A stretch of DNA of 64,000 nucleotides from Ophiocordyceps camponoti-saundersi (nom. inval.) (lineage: Eukaryota; Ascomycota; Sordariomycetes; Hypocreales; Ophiocordycipitaceae), in NCBI GenBank assembly GCA_003339415.1, contig PDHQ01000013.1, positions 44,931 to 108,930 of the forward strand, written 5' to 3'. The number at the start of each line of letters is the position of its first letter. Position 1 is the stretch's first letter. The notes beneath the pieces are model-generated. The model was not told the DNA's origin. It saw only the letters and a program-made list of their open reading frames with translations, and did no database searches. The translations under genes and the position numbers were made by a program. Shown in pieces: positions 36,501-47,817 of this stretch.

Positions 36501-37293
36501 TACGCACGGTCCTCAGGCGAAGCGCCGTTCATCAGCCCGTCGCATGCATTGTTTGAACCGCAAGAGGGCAAAAACGTTATACCCGCAAGACGTACGGATT
36601 AGATACTTCCATACACAAGCTGGTGTGCTCCTCGTCTGCCTACCTAATTATCTTCCTACTTGTATACCTAGGTATGTTTGTTGGAGTATGTGTGTAGTTG
36701 TGCTGCCCGTATGCACATGCATACACTTACCATGTGAGTCGCAACCATCATGGTCGCAGAATCTCTGTAGCTACCTACGTACCTACTACCCAGGTAGGTA
36801 GGTATTGCTTAGATTGCAAGCGGAACTGCTGTCGTTCCATGGTGGTTCGATCGGTAATGAATCGTGTTTCGCTAAAACATGCCAGGGCGAGCAATTGTAA
36901 CATGCTACTACGGACGTTACTACATACACACATACCTACGTGCCTACACGTGCATATATTCATATTTTCAGCAACTGCCTGCTGTAATTTCTTGAGCTGT
37001 GCATTTCCTGGTTTACAGGCTTACGCCAAGTCGGGATCGCCGTTTCACTCTATTCAATGCGTGTATACATGCGATCAATAGCACAAACACTGCGCCGTCA
37101 CACACATACCTAAGTAGGTAGGCAGTCGACTTTCGGCTCATGTTTGCTTGACTTTATTGCTACTGTGGTGCCACATCCCGCTGATCATGTTTTAGGGATG
37201 AGTTCATGCACACTGCCAAGTTTGTCAGTACCTATTACTGAAGGCATCGGTTGACCGATTATGAACCTGACCATGCTTGGTGCTCAGGAATCA
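33552..37293. other. 3.7-kb gene-poor region
   Basis: The largest gap in the window. It starts with the NoxR upstream region and ends at the 3' end of Ccs1. Contents: a GA microsatellite (about 34590-34606), AGGTAGGTAC clusters (34808-34833, 36771-36804, about 37110), a TG/CG alternating run (about 36100-36130), and AT-rich stretches around 36440-36700. One 180-codon ATG frame (34885-35427) lacks recognisable content and is rejected. A non-coding RNA, a decayed element or a lineage-specific gene is possible. Confidence 0.5.
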
Positions 37294-38258
37294 TCAGAGC
37301 ATCCCCTTCTTAACTTCGTCCTCTCTCTCGTCCCAGAGCGTCTTTCCCGTACACGAGCATACTGTCTTGTCGTTGTCCCAGGCGCCTGCACTCCGGGCAA
37401 TGACTCCTACTACAGTCTCTTCATCGTTTTGCAGCGGCTGGGTGCTCTCATCTTGCTTTGTAAGGACCATGGCATGGCCAATAACCTCCCAAATCTGAAA
37501 ACTTGGGTCGAGAAACGCGCTTCCCCTGCCGTCTTCGTTCACCTCCAGTATTCCCAAGGCACCCTTACTCCACAAGGGACCAGTAGAACTTGCCCCGTCT
37601 TTGACATTGCCGTATTCGCGGATTGTGGCTCGATACTTGCCGGGCGCCAGCCCTCGCACCGTCAGGTCGACCAGCGTTCTCTCCGGGCTTATCTGCACCA
37701 TGCGAGCCAGTCCTCTGACGGCCCGATCTGGCACACGATCTTGGTCCTCTGTTAAGCCTGCAAAAGACTCCAGAATGCTGACAGCGGCACCTGGCTCTCT
37801 ATCAATCAGTCATATGGTTCGAGGGCCAGCACAAGACGTCAGATGCCTCGCAATGAGTGCTGTGTCGCTCCATATGCACGTACTGTTTGATGCTCCCGAT
37901 CCACGTAGGATGGCATCTCTTCCTGTGGCTCGAATTGCCTCGACGATAGCCGAAGGGGCCGCTACGAAACCGAAGGCACGTATAGTGAGAAACTGTGCAC
38001 AACTCGTATGTCTCAACATCAAAGGCCTCACAAACCTGAGCCTTGGACGGAGATCAGTTGATCCCGAATATTGCCATGAACCTCGGTAATGCCGTTGACG
38101 CCGTAAAGTTGGTCTGAAACTGCCTTGATACAATCGTCACAAGATAATGGTACGGCAAATACGGTCTGTCTGCCGCATGTTTCATCAGCCTCACTGGCCG
38201 ACTTCAACGATGAGAAAGGTGCAAGGCCTTTCGTTGCCATGAGCGCCTCGCGCATCAT
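37294..38258 (-). CDS. ccs1: Copper chaperone for superoxide dismutase (Ccs1)
   Basis: Three exons: 38258-38036, 37961-37884, 37790-37294; 265 aa. It loads copper and forms the disulfide in Sod1. Domain 1 is an HMA/Atx1-like fold with FAVPLSCDDCIKAV (MxCxxC-type copper site, Met replaced by Leu-Ser context). Exon 2 finishes it (APSAIVEAIRATGRDA). Domain 2 resembles Sod1 (SKGALGILEVNEDGRGSA, IWEVIGHAMVL) but lacks most metal ligands, as usual. Domain 3 is the essential CxC motif VCSCTGKTLWDEREDEV. Introns are 74 and 93 nt (donors GTTTGT and GTACGT). The N-terminus is ~20-25 residues longer than usual; ATG 38258 is the first in frame, and ATG 38240 is an equally good candidate. Confidence 0.92.
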
Positions 38259-38786
38259 CCAGATCAATCATCGCACTCATGCCCACCTGAAAAACGAACC
38301 TGAAATGTAGTGCTCAGCGTCATGATGTGTGCGCTTCCAGATGTCGTTGAGCAGTCAGTGTTTTTCCAACCGATGTATACGAGAAGAAGCCAGCAAGCGA
38401 AGTATCAGGATTTTCGATGATAAAACACCAATTAGATGAATTGCTTCTCTCAAAACCAATGTCCTCTGGGCAATCAAGTGATGGCCTTTTAAAGAACCTG
38501 AGGTGACGTGAGGTTGAGCGAAGACTAAGATCACGGGATTGCAGGTTTGTAATTCGAAGTGGGGGGGATGTCTGCTTCGCCGGCCTCGGGAACTGCGCGG
38601 AAGGACTTTCTAGGCTGCTAGCGAATGAAACTGAGTCAGGTGATCAATAGCAAGAAGAGTGCCGTGCTGAGTCAGCAGCCGATAGATACAGCCATCATTC
38701 TTCACGACGCCGCATTGCTTTGCGACAGCTCAGTCGATCTCTATCCCTCCAGAAGGTGAGGGCTACGTCCCTCTGGACCCGGCATC
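38259..38786. promoter_or_regulatory. divergent promoter region, ccs1 / uL13m
   Basis: 528 bp between divergent starts. It is somewhat AT-rich near 38370-38470 and has no clear known element. No coding potential seen. Confidence 0.4.
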
Positions 38787-39406
38787 ATGTCCCAGAACGT
38801 AGGCCTGGTAAGCAAAATCGCAGGAAGCACACTTGCCATCAGTCTCAGCCCATCTAATGCTTCCATCCCCCTTCCCTACGGCCCCAGACTCGACTTGCCT
38901 ACTCCCGAGTATGGCATCATGTCTCTGCATCCGCCATCCACCCGACCCTGGCGTCGAAGCCTGGCGCCACTCCACCTTCACTAGGTCGCTTAGCATCGCG
39001 GATTGCCGTAATTCTTATGGGCAAGCATAAACCCACCTTCAACCCGTCGACCGACTGCGGCGATTACGTCGTGGTAACCAATTGCGCCGCCCTCCATGTC
39101 ACAGGGCGCAAGAAGTGGCAGAAGGAATACTACAAACCAACAACGCGGCCCGGTAGTCTCAAGTCTGTTACAATGGACGTACTTATGGAGAAGCTTGGCG
39201 GCAGTGAAGTCCTTAGAAAGGCTGTCAGTGGCATGCTGCCGAAGAATAGATTACGGGACAAGCGACTTTCTCGGTTGAAGGCTTTTGAGGGCGATGATCA
39301 TCCATATCAAAAAAATCTGATACGGTTCGGCGGCGTGGTCGTGGGCACCGAAGGGTGGGAGGAGGCAGTTCAGGCGATACGGCTAAATGACAAGGAGAGG
39401 CTATGA
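38787..39406 (+). CDS. mrpl23: Mitochondrial ribosomal protein uL13m (Mrpl23)
   Basis: Two exons: 38787-38807 (seven codons, MSQNVGL) and 38888-39406; 179 aa. The 80-nt intron has donor GTAAGC, acceptor CCCAG and a CTAAT branch point. Exon 2 opens TRLAYSRVWHHV, the conserved start of fungal mitochondrial L13. The core has LGRLASRIAVILMGKHKPTF, DCGDYVVVTNCAALHVTG and YYKPTTRPGSLKS. The GMLPKNRLRDKRLSRLKAFEG segment is the L13 signature region. An insertion (SASAIHPTLASKPGATPP) separates WHHV from LGRLA and is longer than in yeast. It belongs to the large mitoribosomal subunit. The 21-nt first exon would be missed by simple ORF calling. Confidence 0.9.
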
Positions 39407-39615
39407 GCTCGGGGTGGTCAGTTTTTGGGCATGTTCACGAAAGCGGCTCTCTATGAGTTCGAGTGCTACTGGTAAATTCGTTTACTATAGGAGAGGTTAC
39501 TGTTACATGTCATTCAATATATACACACATCAACTTGACCAGGTTATTCAGTGTACTGTCCGCCAAACGCCATGCTGCACCACTGCTTCATGCCGATGCA
39601 TGACTGAGCAAATTA

Positions 39616-40560
39616 CTACGAACGAGAGACTTCACACTTTATAAGACCGTTGGGGCAGGTTTGCGGAACGTAGACTTCAGCATGCTTTCCCGTATTCTGT
39701 AGGTTTTTGTGCCAGCTTAGGTCTAACAAACGCATCAGCAACCTGTGCATAGAGGGGAGAGCGCGGCTGAACCGACCGAGCTCAAAGTTGTGGTTGTTGG
39801 GCAGTGAGTAGGCGACGTTGTCCGTGCCGGGAACAGCATCCAGGATCTGCACGCACATCTTGTACATTGTGTTCTGGACGCTGGGTGAGTTGTCGGTGGC
39901 GAACAGTTTCAAGGTGATTTCTCGGGCCTTCTCCCAGGCCTCGTCGAACTTGTACCCGCTACCCTCGACTGCTTGCAGATTGGGAAATCCGGACCACCTC
40001 CAGCGTGCATCAACATCGGTTGACAAGAGGCGATCCCAGGTCTCAGGCAGGGTGGTGAACTCGTCACGTACAAAGCCGTGAAAGGCAGATCCGGTAGTCT
40101 TGAGGACGGTCAAGCCTGCAATGGAGCTGGTGATGGCGATGCCATCTCGGCGGCTCACCCGGACCTCGACGTTGCGGGTCTCGCCGGCATCCTTGATGAA
40201 GCTATGAGGGTGAGGCTTTCCGTCAACATCCATCCGGAGCCATCGATGGGTGACGACGCTAACGTTGGCAACGTGTATGTGTGGGTATGCCTGGACAAAA
40301 TGATTGCCTACTGTAGAGGCGAAGAGCTCCGGGGGGTTGACTGGATGCTGTTTGGCAAGGATGAAGACGGTGTTTTTGATCGAGTCAGTTGCGACAACGA
40401 CGCTATTGTCAGCCTCGGTGTATGAGGTATCAATGTCCCCCTCGAGGAGACAGCAGACGGTGGTCTCGAAGACAGTCTGAACCCCCGTATCGGCGTTGCG
40501 GGAGACCTTGAGAAGGCGGATATTGTCCTTGCCATAGCGGGCGGCCGAAACGTAGGGCAT
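39616..40560 (-). CDS. uaZ: Uricase (urate oxidase)
   Basis: Single exon, 314 aa. It oxidises urate to 5-hydroxyisourate in purine breakdown, normally in peroxisomes. Active-site elements are in place: YGKDNIRLLKV (catalytic Lys), NSVVVATDSIKNTVF (Thr of the triad), FHGFVRDEFTTLPE (stacking Phe), SVQNTMYKM (Gln) and NNHNFELGRF (catalytic His). The C-terminal VYVPQTCPNGLIKC is the usual end region. However, the protein stops at EVSRS, with no SKL-type PTS1; TAG is followed directly by TAA. I found no downstream exon that supplies one. The neighbouring uL13m gene converges at 209 bp. Functionally it fits the allantoate-type permease at 1.9-3.6 kb, but the two are 36 kb apart. Confidence 0.95.
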   Translation of the reverse strand: MPYVSAARYGKDNIRLLKVSRNADTGVQTVFETTVCCLLEGDIDTSYTEADNSVVVATDSIKNTVFILAKQHPVNPPELFASTVGNHFVQAYPHIHVANVSVVTHRWLRMDVDGKPHPHSFIKDAGETRNVEVRVSRRDGIAITSSIAGLTVLKTTGSAFHGFVRDEFTTLPETWDRLLSTDVDARWRWSGFPNLQAVEGSGYKFDEAWEKAREITLKLFATDNSPSVQNTMYKMCVQILDAVPGTDNVAYSLPNNHNFELGRFSRALPSMHRLLMRLLDLSWHKNLQNTGKHAEVYVPQTCPNGLIKCEVSRS

Positions 40561-41705
40561 GACGGGCTTCAGCGATGATACTGCGTAGTCGCGTGTAAGT
40601 CAACGGAAAACGGCGAGCGGGCGAACGACGTGAAAGGACAGTTTCCAGGTTTGGTAGTGAGGTGGTACAATAACGCGGGGTGCGACGAGCGAGTAGGCGC
40701 AACGTCTGGGCTACTCCGACGGAACAGGCGGGATTTATAGGCAGAGCCCGGACGCACGGAAGCCAGTCTCTTCGTAGGTGAGTCAGGGAGCTACGTCGTG
40801 GAGAAGCAAAGAGGCACGGGTTGAACTTCGACAAGGTATGCACTGGCTGTAGTGCAGCAGCAAGTGTTCGTAGACAAGCCGGAGCCCGCCGAACGGAGAG
40901 CGGCGACCTCAGCGTCTCGATTAGGGGTCTGATGATAGGCGGCAGTGTCCGGGAGTAAGGGTTGTCGGAATAGGGGGAGGCCGCGTGGCTCGAATACGAA
41001 CTTTGAAGGTCGGGGCTCCAAGGTGCATCTAGCCGGGCAAGTTGACGGCGGGCAGAGACGTCGAAGTGGTTAGACTGGAGATAACGGGGTACCTATCAGA
41101 GGATACGATAGGAAGCTGCTCGAGGTACCCGGATGCGGGGTTGGGCCGACGCACAGCGATGGGGTGACGAACGTTCCCTTATCTTTTAACCTTGGAGGGG
41201 TACCCATTCTCACAAACAGCGGCTACTATCGCGTGCCCAAGTTAGTTAGTTAGTGTCACGAGATATAAGGTCAACATCCTGCCGTGCACCGTAGGAGGTG
41301 CTCCCGCTTTTACGTGGTGTAGCGGTACAGATCTTACGACAGTTAGATCTATTCGTATGTAGATGGTATCCAGTATGAAGGCACGGCTACGAGTAAAAGG
41401 TAAGGGGCTAGGCACTAATGTATGTAAGTAGGTTAGACCGTTAGATACCACGCATACTCCTTTGCATCATCTCGAACCATATTAGATTGGCAATGCTCAT
41501 TAATGTGTGCACATATGCAGATAAACACATACCTGCACATGTGTGCATACATACAGACATCTGGTCAAACATACGTGTATCCGTAGGTCCTATCCGTACC
41601 TAGTAGGTATCGAGGTATGCAGTTATAGAGTATACATACATTGTGCAGACGTCTTGCTGCAGACACCTACGGTAGGTAGCTAGGTCTTGATAGTACCTAT
41701 GTATG

Positions 41706-41871
41706 TGGTGGCGGCCTGTGGAGGCAGGCGCCGAGGAGGCTGATTGGGGGTTTAAATTGGCACGTACCGGCCAGGCTGGACTTATCGTGGACATCATCTT
41801 TTACTCCCCCTTTTTGGGGCCTACTAAATTGACTCTCTTTGGCCGATGCAGCCGTCTATCCTGTTTATCTG
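41706..41871 (+). repeat. 166-bp direct repeat, copy 1
   Basis: Aligns without gaps to 42330-42495 at a fixed offset of 624 bp. I count nine mismatches; eight are transitions. The most divergent part is the middle (about 41764-41783). Copy 1 shows more T/A at variable sites. No ORF, terminal inverted repeat or TG...CA ends that would mark an LTR. Confidence 0.85.
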
Positions 41872-42329
41872 GTGACCGAGATAGGGGGGCTATAGCCCCG
41901 TAGTGCCGACCTCGATAATATCTATTTTTCACGATACTTACCTGCCGCCTGCTGCCGCCGCCGTTGACGAAGGCGATGACGATACCTCTCTGCCGCTGCC
42001 GCCGGCACTACTACTACTACTACTACCGACGATAATTACCTTCTGCCGCCGCCGCCGCTACCGGCGCTGCCGTTACTGCTTTTGAGAGAAAAGAATACCG
42101 CCTCGCCGCCGCCGATGCCTCTATTTTTTCTGTTTTTGGGTCGTCGTGCCCTGGGCCGGAGTGCCCTTTGTCTTCTTTCTTGTCTGGCCTGTGTGCCTTG
42201 TTTCCGGCCGTCGTGCCGCTATGTGTTTGGGCCCGTCGTGCCCCTATGTTTTTTCTGCTTTTTCGAGGATCGTGAGACTGGCCGGCTTCTTCTTCTTCTT
42301 CTTTTGCTGCTGAAAATGGGTGAAAAACT

Positions 42330-42495
42330 TGGTGGCGGCCTGTGGAGGCAGGCGCCGAGGAGGCTGATTGGGGGTTTAAATTGGCACCCGCCGGCCGGGT
42401 CAGACTTATCGTGGACATCATCTCTTACTCCCCCTTTTTGGGGCCTACCAAATTGACTCTCTTTGGCCGATGCAGCCGTCTATCCTGTTTATCTG
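42330..42495 (+). repeat. 166-bp direct repeat, copy 2
   Basis: Partner of 41706-41871. It begins GGTGGCGGCCTGTGG and ends TGTTTATCTG like copy 1; flanking bases differ on both sides. Copy 2 keeps more C/G at the variable sites. It lies about 650 bp before the Rictor start codon, possibly inside its promoter. Confidence 0.85.
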
Positions 42496-43146
42496 TATGA
42501 TAGGTGTTATGTATACTACGGATAGATGGTGCTATCACCAGTTCGGAGGCTGCCGCTAATTTTAGGGACCAATCTCCCAAGTACCGACGCCTGATGACTC
42601 CCAGGGCGGTAACCCCGCTCGTCCGAGGCCCCACAGAGATGCGGCTCTCCGTCGGCACCTGGGTACTTGGCAAGGATGGAAGTTTCCCTAGCGCACCTCC
42701 TGCCTCGGATCCTGAAGGGCAAAACCAGCAGCCCCCAACACCCCTCAACGTCGCATTCACTGTAGCTCTCAACAACGTCGATATCAAGCAGATCGTGTGT
42801 GATTTGGAACTTCATCATCGCTCTGAGCCTCATCTGGCAGGGGAGGGTGGGCAAGCCTCGCTTCGGATTATTTCTTCGCCGCCAAGTCGCTCTCCCGTCG
42901 TCGCCCTAACCAACGCCGCCACTCGCAAGTGGACGCTTCGACCCTTCCCTCATCCAACGTTCGTTCGCAAAACTGGCCACCCCGTCGCATGGGCTGCCGC
43001 TCGCCATCGATCGCTTCTGACGTCTGCCGATCAACAGGCAGCAGACGACGACGGATGCACCTCTTCCGGTGCGCTCTCAAATGCCCGGCACGTCACCGTT
43101 CCCTTGCTTGCTGGCAGCTTCTCCTGCGTCACCATAGGAGGAGGGC

Positions 43147-46100
43147 ATGATCATGCCCCCCTCATCCTCGCAACAAAACTCCCTCCACCATCACCAGCAA
43201 CCCGGCCGGACCAGCCTCGATCGCGATGGGGGCGCTCTACAGCCCCCCAATGGCGGCTCTTCCCGCAAACTGTCCGCCTCCACCATCTCCTTCGCGCCCC
43301 GTGGCAGCAGTCTTAACCCTAGCGCGGGCCTCGGCAGCTTCAGCTCCGACCTACGCAGCCAAACCATGTCCAGCCGCGCCGGTAGCCGCGCCGAGGTGGG
43401 CTCCGTTTATCCCGCCAGCTTCACGGAAAAGGTCGAGGAAGACGATGCGGCGGCGGCGGAACAAGCTTTGACCGTTCTCAAGGACAAATTAAACCGAGAG
43501 ATGAAGATCAAGGAAGGCAGCGAAAACATGCTCGAGGCACTCAACATTAAAAAGGCTAAGCAAACCAAGGACCAGCGACAAAGGGTTGAGGCGGAGTTGA
43601 GCGCGAGCAACTCCAGGATCAAGGAGCTTCGACAAAAGATTTCCGAAGCCCAGCGTCCCAAAGCTGCTCCTCCAACGACGCCCACCAGAAGTCGGAACCA
43701 GGATGTTTTGTTGCAGTCCAACGGTCTGCTGCGCTCGCCGCCGAGCATCTCACGGTCGGCCATTGGCTCGGATATTGACGAGATGTTAGAGAGCCCGACC
43801 TTCTTACTTGCCGAGCTGCTGCAGGCGCTCGAGGTGGAGGCCATGTCGCCAGAGTACTACGTGAGCCGAGCGAACCAACTTGTTGAACTCTTCAAGAGGC
43901 ATCCGGCCATCAAGTACGACTTGGTTTGGTCCATCTTTGGACTGCGCATGCAAATGATGCTACTGAGCGAGAGTCGCGAAGTCGTTGCCGCCGGATATAG
44001 AACCACGAGATACGCAATAACGGACGTGGCTTCGCTCAAGAAGATCCGCAGCCTCAACGTCGATTACTTGGTTATAAGGTGATCCGGACTCGGACCGCAA
44101 TGTTATCCGACGCAACGCTGACGATCTCAGGTCTCTGAATAATTACCGTAAGGCCGATGTTGAGCGCGAGCAAGCTCTCAAGTTTGTTCGGGCTTTTCTC
44201 GATGTCAAGGACGGCGTCCGGGAGGTTTCTCGTGCTGTCGTGCGCACCATCGTCGCCGTCGCCGAGCAGAGCGAAGACCGCCGCCCGGGAGTGCAGGTCG
44301 CCGACCATAATATCGACCGTTTGCGGCCAATTTGCATCGAAACGCTTGCCGAGATTATGGTTCAAGACCCGCGGCTGCTCATCGCGTCGGGAGGCCTCGG
44401 GCCCCTATGCGACGCCTTGGCTGAGGGTGCCTACAAGGCACCGGAGAGCCTGGTGTCGGCCTTCCTCTTTCTCCTTGACACGCCCGGCCGGCGCGGGTAC
44501 ATGCAGCCCGGATACGGCCTCGAAGTGGTCTTCACCGCCTTTACCGACCAACTCGCCAGTGCCGAAAGCATATTGAAGCAGAACTCGCGAGCTATCGCGG
44601 TCGCTATGAAGTCATGGTCTGGTCTGATGGCCCTCTGCATGTACGACTTTCAGCCCATCCGCTCGCTTATCGCGAGCATCCTGTTTCCCAGCCCAGCCAT
44701 CCGAGAGACCGTCTTGGACCTGTTCTTTTCCCTTCTGCGGATCAAGTCACCCGCATGGGCGACGTCCTTCCTGGCGGGGCGCAGGTTGACGACGTACGGC
44801 AGAGTGGCCAACATGAAGTCAGGAAGCGGCAGAGAGAGGAGCGGTACGCTCACACACGAAGAGGACACGGGAGAGCAGAACTTCGTCGACCACTACACTG
44901 CGCTGCTGCTGGCCGTGTTTATCAAGGCCGGCTTATTGCAAAGCCTGTTGCGAGTTGCACAATCAGAGGAGGAACAGACTCTCAAGCGCAAGACCACGCT
45001 GCTGATCGGGGAGGTGCTGAAGCTGGCCAGCCGACTACTTCCCCAGTCTTGGAGCGCCGAGCTTCAGCTCTTGCCGGAGCTATTTGCGGCGGCCGCCCAA
45101 TTTGGAGATGATGCGCATTTCGTCGCGTCGGGCATCGTGTACCAGATTAGCAGCGTCAGCAGGACCTTGTACCGGAGCGCGCCATCCGAGTCCATGGCCG
45201 GTGCGCTCCCGTCCAGCGACAGCATGCAGAATCTGGTGATGATGGAGGAGCACCCTAAAGCTAACACGGCAGTGGCCTTTGACGACGCCACGTTTCGTCA
45301 GCTTCTCATCGATACAGGGGTGCTGAACAGCTCAAATTACCTGAAATGGAACTGGGACGTCATCGTCAAGGTCATAGACGGACCGTTGCAGATCGGCAAG
45401 CGGTTGGAGGAAGCCATCAAGGCGTCCAAGTTCATGAAGCGCATCATGAGCTTCTACAGGCCTTTCAAGTACAAGTTCGCGGACATAAGAAGCACGCGCA
45501 ACACGCACAAGTACGTCAAGGCCGGATGCGCCTTGGTGCACTCCCTCCTTCAGTCGCCCGAGGGCATCAGGGTGCTGGCGGATAGCAAGTTGCTCAGGCA
45601 GATTGCCGAGTGTCTGGCGCAGTGCGATCCGGTAAGTTCAAAGTTGTCCCAACCGAGATGAGCATCTACTGATAAGCCGGCAGACAAGCGGGCTGACGGC
45701 CCAATTCCCGATGTTCGCCAAGGATCGACTCACGGACACGCTCTGTGGCGGCTATTTTCCCATGCTTGGCGTCCTTAGCAGCGATGCCAATGGGCTTCTC
45801 CTACTGGAAAGGTGGAGGATGTTCAACATGATGTACCACATCATCGACCTGAAGCAGCGGCCCGATCTCATCAAACTCCTCTTGTCCAACTTCGACTACA
45901 GCCTCAAAGGCCACCCTCGCGTCCTGCTATCCAAGGCCCTGGTGGCTGGCACCAAGGAGATAAGGATCCACGCGACGAACACGCTCCGGAAGTGCACTAT
46001 GCGACCCATATCCTCCTTGGGCGGCCGTGGCAACGCCAGCGACGCCAAGTGGGCGATCCAGCTTCTCGTCACGCAACTATATGATCCGGAGATTGAGGTC

Positions 46101-47402
46101 TGTTCGACGGCCGTCAAGATCCTGGAGAACGCGTGCAATCGCAAGACGTTTCTTGAATGCATCGTTGAGTGCCGGCCGGCACTGGATCACCTCGGCGAGA
46201 TCGGGGCGCCGTTGCTCCTGCGATTTCTGTCGACGTCGATCGGATATCATTACTTGGATGGGCTGGACTACATCAGTAACGAGATGGACGACTGGTTCCT
46301 TGGGCGCAACGACTCGTACGTGGATGTCATCGAGGCCAGCCTGGCGAGAGCTTTCCTGGCAAGCCCGGACGACCACGGCCACCGCGGCAGCCTATTCGAC
46401 GAGGCCGAAGCCGAAACGGATTACCACGACAGCCACGTGCCGCCGCATTTCTACAGGGAGCTGACCCGCACTCGGGAGGGTTGCAAGCTCCTCAGCGACA
46501 AAGGCCACTTTGAAGAGTTTGTGACGACGATACGCGATCATGGAATGCAAACGGAGGACGGCGAGCTAATGACCAAGGTCAAGGGCTGCCTCTGGGCCGT
46601 CGGCAATGTCGGCTCGATGGAGCTGGGCGCGCCTTTCCTGGAATCGAGTGACGTGGTGGAGCAAATCGTACGGCTCGCCGAGTCACACGAGGTCATGAGC
46701 CTGCGCGGCACGGCTTTCTTCGTGCTGGGCCTCATCTCACGCTCGACGCACGGCCTGGAGATGCTGTCGGAGCACGGCTGGGATGCAAATACGACGTCCA
46801 TGGGGGCATCGCTCGGCTTCTGCATCCCCAACGAGCTATCCAAGCTGTTCTCCATGAAACCTTGGAAGCACGTCAAGGCAGCGTCCATATCGTTGCCGGA
46901 CACGCAGCGAACGGTGCGAGAGCAGCCGGAGGTGCGACCGGCGCGTCCACCGCTGGCGCCCTCAGAGATGCCGCCGGTGCTGGGCGACGCCGACGTCAAC
47001 GAACGCATCATGGAGCTCATCGTCGACCTAGGTAACATGGTTTTGTACAAGAAGGCTCTGACGGATCTACAGCGGCTGAGGCAGCGCAAGCCCAAGGCAT
47101 TCCGTAGTGTCGACTTCTTCAAGAAAGTCATGGGACTGATGGAGTGGAACCACTATCGGCTCGGTGTGAGGCGGCTGGTGATTGACCTGTTTGAGAAGAA
47201 TGTGATGCGGCAGATTGTCTTCGGCGGCAGCGGTGGCGAGGGCGAGGGTTTGGGTATCGTGACCCGGGGGCGAGTTGAGGCCGGTGATGATGGCGAAGAC
47301 AGCAGTGAGGGGGACGACAGGACGGAAAGGCAGAGAAGCATCAGCGAGCCGGCTGATATACCGTCTGATATGGTGCCTGCGCCGCTGCAGGTACGACGAT
47401 AG
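43147..47402 (+). CDS. ste16: TORC2 subunit Rictor/Ste16 (Avo3/Tsc11)
   Basis: Three exons: 43147-44078, 44131-45631, 45684-47402; 1383 aa. Both introns are 52 nt (donors GTGATC and GTAAGT). It is the scaffold that defines TOR complex 2 and controls AGC kinases, actin and membrane stress. The N-terminus is Ser/Gly/Gln-rich, followed by an HR1-like coiled coil (EDDAAAAEQALTVLKDKLNR through RIKELRQKISEA). The rest is an alpha-solenoid with family blocks such as RPICIETLAEIMVQDPRLL, ALCMYDFQPIRSLIASILFP and KGCLWAVGNVGSMELGAPFL (the conserved V domain), then RGTAFFVLGLISRSTHGLEM. The tail is acidic and Ser-rich. ATG 43147 is followed two codons later by another ATG. The protein is complete. Confidence 0.95.
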
Positions 47403-47817
47403 GGGCTGTTTCTTTTCTTCACTTCCGTTCTACTGTGCCATATATCGGAACTCGCCGGCAAGACGAAGACAAGCCGGCCAGCGGAGAGCGTCGAGCCTTA
47501 TGAAGATGGATGGCAATAGGCGTTGGGGGTTTGAGAAGCGGCCAATGTGTGTGATACATCTCATGTTGACGGGATTTTCTCTCTGGAGTAGATATATGAG
47601 AATTAGGCCTCGTTATGGTTATCATCGTTTGGAAGCGATCGTCAGGCTCGCTCAGGCTATTGTTGAGGAAGAGAGCACGTGCCCGACATAACGACGGCAC
47701 GTGCTACATTTCTAGCTATCTTCATGATTCATAGTTCAAACTCAGCTCCTGATAGGCGGTTAAGCAGATATGTATGTAGGGCAGAGCTGGAGTGCTTCAA
47801 CCACCACAACAGACGCC
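47403..47817. other. intergenic spacer
   Basis: 415 bp between two + strand genes, with the Rictor 3' UTR and thi20 promoter. A GCACGTG E-box-like site recurs twice (about 47675 and 47697). No gene seen. Confidence 0.45.

Larger units (their letters stand above)
40561..43146. other. 2.6-kb spacer with duplicated segment
   Basis: Between divergent uricase (-) and Rictor (+). It contains a 166-bp direct repeat (41706-41871 and 42330-42495), a trinucleotide-rich block between the copies (CTGCCGCCG, ACTACTACT, CTTCTTCTT units), and TATG/ACATAC-rich sequence near 41500-41660. A long frame without ATG (42504-43316) probably reads through the Rictor leader. No gene called. Confidence 0.55.

Noticed and set aside
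36780..36870. Possible tRNA, from a GGTTCGAT B-box-like string
   Set aside because: No matching A box, acceptor stem or cloverleaf could be built around it.
41903..42085. Small Leu/Arg-rich + strand frame between the 166-bp repeats
   Set aside because: It is produced by CTGCCG and CTACTA trinucleotide repeats.
41706..42495. LTR retrotransposon with the 166-bp repeats as LTRs
   Set aside because: The copies lack TG...CA ends, target duplications and any gag/pol coding between them.
42504..43316. 270-codon frame upstream of and overlapping Rictor
   Set aside because: It begins with a GTG, not ATG, shows no family features, and overlaps the Rictor start in another frame; it reads as leader sequence.
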